A DNA stretch of 64,000 nt from Emmonsiellopsis sp. PD_33 (taxonomy: Eukaryota > Ascomycota > Eurotiomycetes > Onygenales > Ajellomycetaceae). The stretch covers positions 124,001 to 188,000 of the forward strand of contig JANTQF010000022.1 of NCBI GenBank assembly GCA_032988165.1, given 5' to 3'. The number at the start of each line of letters is the position of its first letter. Position 1 is the first letter of the stretch. The translations under genes were made by a program, and so were the position numbers. Under the pieces are notes generated by a model that saw nothing but the letters and a program-made list of their open reading frames with translations, had not been told where the DNA came from and made no database searches. Shown piece by piece: positions 25,081 through 34,547 of this stretch.

Positions 25081-25461
25081 TATATTATATTTATCAGAGC
25101 TGATATTTCTTTTTCAAGGTTCTTTCCTTCTCTAATATCACTAGATGTGAGATTATTACTCAAGTAAATATCACCTTAATTCTTAAACTTCTGAATGACA
25201 ACATCATCTTAATTTTTGAACTTCTAAATGGTAATATCACCTCAATCCTCACTCCCTAAATGAATTATCAGAGCCAATTTTTCTTTGCTTATAGCAACTT
25301 TACCCTGTTGATAGTAGTAATGATAGTGGCTATGAATTAATTTGATGAATACACTGCTAAATGTGAAATTAATAATGAATATCTCTAAAAGAATGTATAT
25401 TTAGATTAGAGATTACTTTATAATCAGACTGTAATTAAACAATGATTTAATCATACTCTAA

Positions 25462-25671
25462 TCATATTATAATTATATTTAAATCATGCTCTGATGCTCT
25501 GACTATATTATTATAGTATTTATATGATGATTTTATCATATCTAAACCATGCTCTGATCCTCTAACCATGCTACTGCAGTGATTACATGATGATTTCATT
25601 ATATTTAAATCATATTCTAGTCCTCTAATCATGCTACTGCAGTAGTTACATGATGATTTCATGATAGTCAT
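25462..25671 (-). repeat. 63-bp tandem repeat with an open 21-residue period
   Basis: GATGATTT markers at 25526, 25589 and 25652 show a 63-bp period repeated a little over three times. On the minus strand the array is open for 69 codons and reads as 21-residue repeats containing MKSSCN.CSSM.RG.E..L. The open frame may merely reflect a period divisible by three in a short array. There is no start context, no homology I recognise, and CpG is absent as in the surrounding decayed sequence. I therefore list it as a repeat and not as a gene. Confidence 0.7.
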
Positions 25672-25704
25672 TACTATATTTATATGAGAATATTAAATGT
25701 AATG

Positions 25705-25835
25705 TAGTTAGAGTGCTATTATAGTTAGAGTACTATCATAATCAGAGCATTATAGTAGTTAGAATGTTATCATAGTTGAAGCATTATTACAGTCAGAGCA
25801 TTATCATAGTCAGAGCATTATGTATATATAAACAT
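25705..25835. repeat. 17-bp tandem repeat
   Basis: About seven diverged copies of AGCATTATCATAGTCAG follow one another, and related AGAGTATTA and AGAGCACTTCATGAAGT units continue to about 25990. Together with the 63-bp array to the left they form the right edge of the CpG-free island. Confidence 0.65.
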
Positions 25836-26768
25836 TAATGGAGCATTACATGGAGTATGGTAGTAATCAGAGTATTATATATATATAAATGTGGATGGAG
25901 TATTACATGGAGTGTTGCAGAAATATTATATTATATGGAATATAGTTAGAGCACTTCATGAAGTATAGTTAGAGTACTTTATGAAGTGTAATTATAACAT
26001 TACAATATATTTACATGGTTCTTTAATTTACATACTCCAAAAATAGTGATAATATCATCACAGATGTTAATTTTGGAGTGCTCTATCAGAGCAACAGTGT
26101 TTACACAGTGGATCCACAGTGGAATGGTCTCACAAAAATCCAGTATGGGTGGGAATAGATGGAGCCGCCTCCACAAACTTTTACGCTATTTAACTAGCTA
26201 ACCGCCAGCCTACCCCCCCATCCATTAGCAATCATGAAAAAATTGGCCGGGATCAAAATGATTTGGTAGAGGTAACAGATTATCAACGCAATCCAGATAT
26301 TCCATATCGAAAGCCATAAAGACATCGTTTCGAGCAAACAAATAAAATTATTACATCCGGCCCGAGAGACATCGGCACCGTATATCCACACCCGCAGAAT
26401 AGCCGAGACTGCCGGTACAGATGGGTGGCACTATCCCTCTTTAGGAAAGGCGCGTCGGCATCTATGACCACCGATTCCCGAAGTAACGTCAACCCACACT
26501 TGACACAACTTGACAGTCTCGACATGACGCCGATATCCACAGAATCCAGAGAAAGATGCGGAGGGAAATGCGGAGAATGTCAGAAGCATTGTCGGCCGGG
26601 ATTCGACATACAGGAAACTCTGGTTCCATGCTTCCATGCGCTAAAACCGGCAAAGCTTCGAGATTTCGGAGATATCAGGATGCATATATTAGACTATCAT
26701 CTTGCAACAGAAGGCCAAGTCGCCCATCAGCACCTTTTCTACCTTTGCCTGGTTGAGTTTTGGTCATC

Positions 26769-28706
26769 ATGAGTTTGGTGGCAGGGTTCGTGGAGAGCCT
26801 CAGCTGGGACAACTATGAAAATAGCTGTATCCTTGCTGCGGTAGCAGGAATCACCACTCACTTGGGCTTCTTCATCCATGGTGAACACCATCGGTATGGC
26901 CACAAAATCGTCAAGGCTTATATATATCTTTTCTTCTCACTCGGAGCTGCGATCCTTTATTTTACTCACTACGCGGTCGCTAAAACCATTATCAACACCT
27001 TATTGATTTCAGCTTCCTATCTTGCTGGGCTCTATGGAAGTATTTCGGCCTATCGGGTTCTTTTCCACCCGCTCAGGCAATTCCCTGGGCCATTCCTATG
27101 CAGGCTATCGAATATTTACCACTCGTCGCTGTTGAAGAAATCGGATAACTACCTTGTTATGCACAAGCTGCATGAGAAATATGGACCAATCTGCCGAACC
27201 GGTAAGTACTGTACATCTTCGCTGTTCGAACTCTAGATTTTGCCATACTAAACAGAACGCAGGACCTGGAAATCTCTCCGTGAATGTCCCAGAAGCAGTC
27301 CAAGCATTTCTAGGATCCGATTCTAAATGTAGCAAAACACCATGGTACGAGCAGTCGCTTCCGCTGGTCAACCTCCATACCATGCGCGATAAAAAGGTGC
27401 ATGAGAAACGCCGCAAAGTCTTTTCTAAAGCATTCTCGCCCGCCTCCCTGCGCATATACGAGCCTCGCGTGTCCGAACATACCGAGATTTTAATTCAACA
27501 GCTCGCCAAGATGGATGGGAAACCGTTTGACGCGACGCGGTGGTGCAAGTTCTGGGCGTTTGATGTTATGGGGGAACTAAGCTTTGGCGAATCGTTCAAG
27601 ATGCTTACGGAGGAGGCTAATCGCTGGGTTCCAGACTTGCTTGAAGCTGGGATGGCGAATGTTGGGAAATTTACACCTATCCCTTGGGCTACTCCCATTG
27701 TCCATCGGATTCCATTTCTGTTCAAGGGACCAAAAACGTTCTTGGAATTTGTGGGGAGCAAGGTTGCGGACAGGGCTAAGAAGCCATCTGAAAAGCCAGA
27801 TGTTAGTTTTCCATTACCCGAAAATGTCAACGTTCAAAAACCAAAGATACTAACAGACAGTACAGGTCCTCCAATACCTCCTTGAGGATTACGAAAAGAC
27901 AGAGAAAAAGGACAAGGACTACCAGCTACTCAGAGGCGACACACGGCTCACTATCGTCGGTGGAAGCGATACTACTGCCGCCACGCTAACCTACGTTTTG
28001 TACCACCTCGCTCGAGACCCTACCCAAGTCGCGAAGCTCCGGGCTGAGCTCGAGCCGCTACTTGAAGGAGGCAAGAAAACACTGGACCCTAAGGACGTTT
28101 CGTCAGCGAAGCACTTGGATGCTGTCCTTCATGAGGTTATGAGGATGCACCCTGTGATACCCTCTGGATACCCGCGTCTAACGCCACCAGAGGGAATGAC
28201 GGTAAATGGGACATATATTCCTGGGGGAACTACTGTTGTGATTCCGCTCTGGGCTTTGGGACGATGTGAGTTTTCTGTGTTCGGTCAATTACCATCGAGC
28301 TATCTTTGCTAACTTCTTTCTAGCTGAGGACGCATATGTTCGCGCCAACGAGTTTATCCCTGAACGGTGGTACTCTCAGCCAGAGCTCATTAAAAATAGA
28401 CATTGTTTTGCTACCTTCTCGTTAGGTAGGTTGCCCAGCTGGATCTCCAGCCACATCTTATGACCCGGCCATATTTGAGGAACCGTAAACTGACATTATT
28501 TTCCTTCAGGGCCCTACTCCTGCATTGGTCGCGCATTAGCTCTCATGGAATTGAGGGCAGCTGTCTGCCAGATTCTCATGGCATTCGATACCATCAAGTT
28601 TGCCCCTGGTGAAGATGGCACACGGCTGCTGACTGAGTCGAAGGACCATTTTACCATGGGGCTTGCACCGCTGAAGGTCATTTTGGATAACTCTAATAAG
28701 GTGTAG
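26769..28706 (+). CDS. Cytochrome P450 monooxygenase
   Basis: Membrane-anchored fungal P450 acting at the ER with a reductase partner. Five exons join in phase: 26769-27201, 27263-27801, 27866-28265, 28324-28425 and 28510-28706, giving about 556 residues. The first in-frame ATG is at 26769 (MSLVAGF). The N-terminal third has several hydrophobic segments before the Pro hinge FPGPFLCRL. Core motifs are the I-helix GGSDTTAAT, the ExxR in HEVMRMHP, FIPERW, and the heme loop FSLGPYSCIGRALAL with Cys as iron ligand. The usual Arg/His two residues before the Cys is Tyr. A GPYxCIG loop is found in a group of fungal P450s often annotated as tryprostatin-B-6-hydroxylase-like, so it does not argue for loss of function. 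The gene follows the island and precedes a Zn2Cys6 regulator on the same strand, as in many metabolic clusters. The substrate is unknown. Confidence 0.9.
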
Positions 28707-29050
28707 GGTATGAAGCAGTATCGTTTAACAAGCCGCCAGGTGTGGCTGCCGCATATGCGGATGATTTTCAATGGAAGTTGGCGCAGAATTGCATACTAGT
28801 AGAAATCGCACGGGGCACATATTGCTATGCGCCAGGGGAAAGGGAAATAGCTAGGGGATTGGTTGGATGAGTAGACTATATCAATGATGTTATGAATATC
28901 TAGTCATATATAAGGGGTGTTTATAATTTTCTAGCATGTATCAAAAACTCCTCGTTAATCTGACTACCCAGCGTCCGGCTATCCCCCAAGATAATTGATA
29001 ATTAGCCTGTCAAGTAATTAGTGAACCCGACAAACTTTAGTGACCTTTAA

Positions 29051-29068
29051 CTACCCCGCATGGGGTAG
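29051..29068. promoter_or_regulatory. Perfect inverted repeat upstream of Zn2Cys6 gene
   Basis: CTACCCC-GCAT-GGGGTAG is a perfect seven-base inverted repeat with a four-base spacer, about 265 bp before the start codon of the regulator and 345 bp after the P450 stop. Zn2Cys6 dimers bind short inverted repeats, so autoregulation is possible. The same half-site occurs upstream of the P450 (26210-26216) and between the transporter and oxidase genes (12092-12098). A seven-base match is expected several times by chance in a window of this size. Confidence 0.4.
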
Positions 29069-29332
29069 CTTTGATAGCTAACTAACCCAGGTGATATAAT
29101 AGGCGCGAAATGCCAGCAATAGGCAATATTCGTCCCAAGCTCTAGCTTTTGATCATTTTTAACCAACTTCCCCCTTCCGTACACGCATCTTCTGCTCGAG
29201 TTTTCAGTTTCTTGCCTCGGACATTCCCAAAATAATATAAACTAAAGCCGGCCTTTCTTAACCCTGGACTGCGGCTAATCACAGCTCGCGATCTTGAGGA
29301 ATAGTATCCAGGCATCCATCCCATCCCAAACG

Positions 29333-31919
29333 ATGGATGCAGAACCCAGCCCCCACAAGTCACCTCTTCCGATAATAGAAAATTCCCCTATTAACTCAGA
29401 ACCGCCCCCGGAGGGTCCAGATGCCCTTGAAGGGGGAGAAACCACCCCAAACCAGACCAGGAAAAGAGCTCGGCAAAGCTGTGATGCGTGTAAGCAGCGT
29501 AAAACGAAGGTATAGTATAGGGATTCCAGTCTTCTTACTACTTAATTCCGAAACTTTTTATTCAACCTTCACTTTATTTGGGTGCAAATGGCTAATGCTC
29601 GCTTGCCCAGTGTGTCCCAACAGGTTCGTGTATTTTCAAGATATAGAGGAAGAGAAAGAGGACAAACCGCTTCTTCACTAGAATGAGCGACAGCTAACTG
29701 ATACCTAGGGCTGGGAGTTTGCCGCTACTGCGCATCCATCGGACAAACATGCGGAATCACTGCACGGCCGAGAAAGCGGCCATTCTACAAGGTATCCGAG
29801 GAAGAATATGAATCGTGCATGTATCTGCTACGACACTTTGTTCCCGGAACGGAACTTGACCTACCGACTATGCGGGCTATGATTGCAGAGATAGAAAAGG
29901 GTCGTTCTGAAGAACCCCCAGATGATAATGCAGCGGTCAATGATCGGCCAGGGGGGCGCGTGGTTCCAATTCTCCCAAGGCCGCCGGCGGCGCCAGCGCC
30001 GGAGCTTATCGAGGCAGATGAAAGTTCGCTTTTAAAAGAGGAACAGGGGTGTATGCTTGTTGATTCGTTGGGGAAATATAGTAAGCATTTCCCAGACATA
30101 TCAACGATTATATGGGTATATAATAATAACACTTTGACACAAGGATACGTGGGAGTCGATTCCTCCGTCAGATTCAACCACGCGACGCACGCTGCCCAAT
30201 CCAGGGGCGAGCAGATTACCCAAAGATCAGATCCCAAGGTTATCCCTCCATTGCGATCCGGCCACCTCCCGCCCACCTTCCCAGAGAGCGTCGCAAGTAG
30301 CAGGCCGTTCTATAACGAGCGCATCTACCTACCCGACAGGGATGTGTGTATCCAGTACATATCGTTGTTTCTCCAGGAGCTCCAATGTGTATACTGGTTC
30401 TTCTCGCACGAGCAGATATACTCTGCATTGGACAGGACGCTGGAAGATGCTGGCACAACGGCGAGTCCGCAGTGGATATGTTCGCTCTATTCTATATTTG
30501 CTATATGCTCGTCGAAACAGCCTTCACCGTTGATCAGGGACGCCAAGTCGTCGACGGAATACATCACCATGGCGAAGAGTCTGATACCGCAGGTTTGTGA
30601 TGAGGCGGATGATGAAAGTGTCAGGGCGTTGGCGTTACTGGTAGGCCCTTGGTTAAATGCTTGTATGATTGACACGCTTGGGGAAAGGAGGGGCTAATGT
30701 ACTTCAACGACAGAGCCTTGCATTACATTCCACATGCTACACCGTGTCAGCTTATTCTATGTTAGGAACCGCGACTAGGATTGCTATCACCCTAGGAATG
30801 CACCGGAATGTCTCGCCAAGGGGCCGTGATTCCGTCGAAAGGGAAAAATCCAGACGTCTATGGTGGACAATATATCTTCTGGACCAAGAGTTGGCCATCC
30901 GATTAGGCTATCCTTGTGCGATAGTTGACGAAGTCACATATATCCAAACGCCCTCGGCATCTGAAGAGGCAAACAAACTTCTCCACCCTTTTAAACATTT
31001 GAAGCCATAGAATCTAACAGTCCATGTAAACTCCAGATCCTGGACCCGGGCTCCAACATGCCCCTAGGCTACCAAGCCTCCTGCGTCTCCCTCATCAAGC
31101 TCAAAAAACAAATAAGCCAATCCCTCTACTTCATCCCCGCGCAAAACGGCGGAAAAGTCTCCTTCCACGAAGTCTCCAGAGGCATCACCATGCTCCGAGA
31201 CTGGCTAATTGCCATCCCTTCCTATCTCCGCTGGGACTCTTCCGTCCCGCCATCTCACCGACGGGCAGTTTTCGTCCTCCATCTCCGATACTGGATGACC
31301 CTAATCCACGTCACACGGCCGTTCCTACTCTACTCCGTCCTCCACGCCTCCACGCTCAGCTTGAACCCACAGAAGCAGAAACGGTACGATGAATTAAGCC
31401 ACACGTGCATTGAAGCGTCAGAAAATGCAATCGTGATCGTCAAGCGCATGATGGAGTGCAATTGTCTTTCCAGCCTGCTCTTGTTCGACAGCGGATGCAT
31501 TCAGGAGCTGGTCCACATACTCGTGCTGGCAATCCATAAGCGGAATCTAGCATATTGTCGGGAGAAGCTGGCGTTTTGCGTTCAGGCGATTGGGTCGATG
31601 GAGCGGATAGGATGGTGCGAGAAGATATTTCCCGAGATTATGGCACTGGTGGATGAAAGTGCTGCGTTAATTCAGGAACAGTTTGGGAGTGAACCTGCGG
31701 AGGCACAGGCGCAGGCACAGCAGACGGGAATGGAGTCGAATCATGCGGATTTGAATGAGACGTTTTTTGATCAGTTTTTGGGTTATCAGTTGTGAGTTTC
31801 CTCTATCGATTAACATTCACCTGGAGTCCCGCTTTGCTAACAAGATGTGTAGTAACATGGACACGGTGCAATTGGATGGGTTAGACATGTTAGATCTGGA
31901 GATAGGGTTATTCCCTTAA
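29333..31919 (+). CDS. Zn2Cys6 transcription factor with fungal-specific TF domain
   Basis: Nuclear DNA-binding regulator of about 711 residues. Seven exons join in phase: 29333-29509, 29611-29623, 29709-30080, 30144-30640, 30714-30968, 31037-31791 and 31853-31919. The zinc cluster is assembled from three exons: CDACKQRKTK, then a 13-nt microexon encoding C-V-P-T, then GLGVCRYCASIGQTC. This gives C-x2-C-x6-C-x7-C-x2-C-x6-C, which is canonical. Intron 30081-30143 is 63 nt, so it stays open if unspliced; removing it gives GKYRYVGVDSSVRFNHA. Intron 30969-31036 has a GC donor and AG acceptor and is needed to join TPSASEE to ILDPGSNMPLGYQ. The middle homology region has GMHRNVSPRGRDSVEREKSR and RRLWWTIYLLDQELAIRLG. 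The tail is acidic and Gln-rich. Next to the P450, it is the likely pathway-specific regulator of the accessory genes (inference). Confidence 0.88.
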
Positions 31920-32582
31920 CTCTCAATATTCATTGCATAAAAGAATAAAAACCAAGTGTGAAGCCCACCACGGCCTTCAATTGGAAACAGCCACCTGAGA
32001 GCAAGTGACGAAATGTATGGAATATCTGGAACGGGGAGCAGAGTCGGGTAGAACAGAAACGATAGTGCAGGTCATGATATGCGAGCAGCTGCGATCAATG
32101 AAGCCAATGTAAGAATAAACCAGGCACAAACTCACCGGACAAATCCCCAGAATTTGTAAAGTCCACGGCTCAGAGTTGGCCGTCCTTCTCAAGGCAGAGC
32201 TTACTTCGGCGAATATCTGCATAGAAATATAAAAGATAGCTGCTGAAGTCCGCTTTGCTGGCTCTTCCACAGACTGTAAGAATAGCGTGAGAAAAACAGG
32301 AAATTTGAAAGAGGTCAGCTGTCAACAATCCTGTGGTCAAACTCGAACAGCTGAGGCCCCTACTCTATCAATAAAATTTTCAAACCGGGCCATGGGTGAA
32401 GATAAATAGTGGACTTGGAATCTCTTGAAGTATTCTAAAGTCAGGGAAAATATCTCACTCAGTCTGACCACGTGACCACGTGACATCAACTCCAGTTACT
32501 TCTTCGATCTTGATCTTGAGCTTGAGCTTGACACAACCTTGGGAGTGTCGTCGAGAATTCAATTCCGAGGTGGCCAGACAAG
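31920..32582. other. Spacer between regulator and cyclophilin, no gene seen
   Basis: This 660-bp stretch contains the 3' region of the regulator and the promoter of the cyclophilin gene. Short frames here have no recognisable product. A small direct repeat (GATCTTGAGCTTGAGCTTGA) lies just upstream of the cyclophilin start, and the paired CACGTG sites are listed separately. Confidence 0.5.
32469..32482. promoter_or_regulatory. Tandem CACGTG sites upstream of cyclophilin
   Basis: Two CACGTG hexamers at 32469-32474 and 32477-32482 sit in CACGTGACCACGTGAC, eight bases apart and about 100 bp before the cyclophilin ATG. CACGTG is the E-box bound by bHLH factors such as Cbf1-type proteins in fungi. 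The pairing and the position close to the start make a working site plausible. Confidence 0.5.
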
Positions 32583-33403
32583 ATGTCGGTGACAGTAAGT
32601 CATTATCCACTCCGTAAATAATTCCCATCCCCAGCCAGAACTAACTCCAGCCCCCCCAGCTCCATACCACCCACGGCGACCTCAAAGTCGAGGTATTCTG
32701 CGAAGCAACCCCCAAGACGGCAGAGGTATGCATTCCCCCCAAGCGAAAACCCATAGTCATCTATCAGAATCACATCGAATTCTATCCTCCCATCTCCCAC
32801 CCGAATAACCACATTCCAACCCACATCCAGAACTTCCTCGCCCTCTGCGCCTCCGGCGCATACAACCACACCCCCTTCCACCGCCTCATCCCAACCTTCA
32901 TGATCCAAGGCGGCGACATCTCCCTCTCAACGAACCCGTCCTCCGCCCAAAAACCCACCCACAGCTCCCCGCTCCCCTTCGACATCCCCAAAGGCGGCAC
33001 CTCAATCTACCACCCAGCCCCACTCACGCACGAAATCCACCTCCCCACCATCCGCCACAACGCCCGCGGCATCCTAAGCATGGCAGCCAAAACCGTCAAG
33101 TCGCAATCCACCTCTGGCGCCATGGAGACCACGGAGGTGAATGGGAGCCAGTTCTTCATCACGTTTGCGGCCGCGCCGCATTTGGATGGGAAGAGTACGG
33201 CGTTTGGAAAGGTGTTGGCGGCTGGGGAGGGGGAGAGTGGGGGGGTTGTGCTGGAGAGGTTGGAGAAGGCTAAGGTGAAGGTTGATAGGAAGGGGAGGGT
33301 GGTGCAGCCGTCGGCGATTCCGGAGGAGGAGGTGGAGGAGGAGGGGTGGGAGGCGGTTGGGATTGAGAGTGTGACGATCCATGCGAATCCGTTTGCGGTG
33401 TGA
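32583..33403 (+). CDS. cyp10: Peptidyl-prolyl isomerase, cyclophilin Cyp10 (PPIL3 type)
   Basis: Spliceosome-associated cyclophilin that catalyses cis-trans isomerisation of prolyl bonds. Three exons join in phase: a 12-nt first exon 32583-32594 (M-S-V-T), 32660-32725 and 32831-33403, giving about 216 residues. The N-terminus LHTTHGDLKVEVFCEATPKTAENFLALC is that of the PPIL3/Cyp10 branch. The catalytic Arg is in FHRLIPTFMIQGGD, followed by NARGILSMAA, NGSQFFITFAAAPHLDGKSTAFGKV and a tail VTIHANPF. It is longer than human PPIL3 (161 residues) because of inserts after the GGD strand (Ser/Pro-rich), before NGSQFF (KSQSTSGAMETTEV) and in the Gly/Glu-rich segment near the C-terminus. Third-position G+C is very high in the last exon. 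It is the first gene of the housekeeping half of the window. Confidence 0.88.
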
Positions 33404-34161
33404 TGGGGTGTTATGTCACGCGGGATCTTTGATACACGTGGATTATTTTGGTGGATGGTATTGTAGGACATGTTATGGTGAGCGGTATGCTTGCTTGATT
33501 GTGGGCGGAGATACGGATGACGTTTCTTTTCCTAGCATGCAGGCCACGGCCCGTACGCCACATTGAAAGGCGGCCATGAACAGACCTGGTGGTTGGGGCA
33601 GGCTGGCCAGTGTCGGGTTCAGGAAAGGCGTGGCGCCCTGAGTGGCCTAGATCGGCTCATTCTACGGAGTATGAGACTACGAAACTCATGAAATCCATGA
33701 ACTAAATGCGGCTTACATAGGAGCCGAAAATCCATGGGTAAATAGCGTGCTGGGTGGCCAGGTGAGTGGTGACCAGGTGGTCATTACCAATCGCTGCTGG
33801 TCCAGGAGATAAGCGTGGTCCTGAAGATCATCTTGGAATAGTGTCAAATATATTACTTCGCCGATGGTTCGGTCCGATCCTCCGCCCATTCCAAGACTCA
33901 CTTGGAATTCGACTCCAAGCAACATGATGATATTTTTTACTGTGCCATCAGCTCACCCAATTCCTACGGATAATGGAACCGATGTCCCCATCTTCTGTGT
34001 TTTCAAGGACATGGTCCCTCCACAGTCCCTCTAGTAGGGGGGAGGATGTATATATATACCCTGCTAGGCCCGCTTCTATCTGATATCTGAATTGGACGAT
34101 TAATATTCCCATTCATTTTAAATTCTCTGTCCTGAACTAACAAGACCTAAATACCGAAGTC
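33404..34161. other. Spacer upstream of AA9 gene
   Basis: No credible gene is present. The right end has a TATA-like run (GTATATATATACCC, near 34047-34060) about 100 bp upstream of the AA9 ATG, which is a plausible core promoter. The region left of it contains the 3' end of the cyclophilin gene. Confidence 0.4.
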
Positions 34162-34511
34162 ATGAAACTGGCAACCACACTCTTGGCCGCCCTCACTCTC
34201 GTTGGATATGCGCATTCCCATGCCGTAGGTACGTCGTCTCTTCTAGACCGGATGTGATGAGCGAGGTATATGCTGACACATAACAGTCTATGGAGTGTGG
34301 GTGAATGGGGAAGACCAAGGTGATGGCCAGGGCAAATATATCCGGTCACCTCCCTCCAACGACCCTGTGAAGGACCTTTCCAGTCCTGCCGTAGCATGCA
34401 ACGTGAACGGCAGCCCCGTGTCCGAGTTTGTCAGTGCTGCCGCTGGTGATGAAATTATTGTGGAATGGTATCATGACAGGTACGTTATTCACGAAGCCTA
34501 GATGTTTATAA

Positions 34512-34547
<36 letters not shown>

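Larger units (their letters stand above)
14450..26164. repeat. AT-rich, CpG-free repeat island
   Basis: Between 14450 and 26164 I found no CG dinucleotide on reading every line, while both flanks are full of them (last at 14448, next at 26166). TG, CA, TA, GG and CC remain, so the loss is aimed at CpG and is not simply low G+C. No intact gene is present. Reading frames that can be recognised are riddled with TGA, TAG and TAA, many in place of Arg, Gln or Trp codons, which fits C-to-T decay on both strands. The island includes transposase and GTPase relics and several tandem repeats, listed separately. Virtually CpG-free repeats are known from Coccidioides and may reflect a CpG-directed RIP-like process or methyl-cytosine loss. 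Stretches without a recognised relic (about 16.5-19.1 kb and 22.8-23.4 kb) show only AT-rich decay and short TA runs. Confidence 0.92.

Noticed and set aside
14450..26164. Mitochondrial or organelle insertion as the cause of low G+C
   Set aside because: No organelle gene is recognisable, and the complete lack of CpG with decayed transposase and GTPase frames fits mutated nuclear repeats better.
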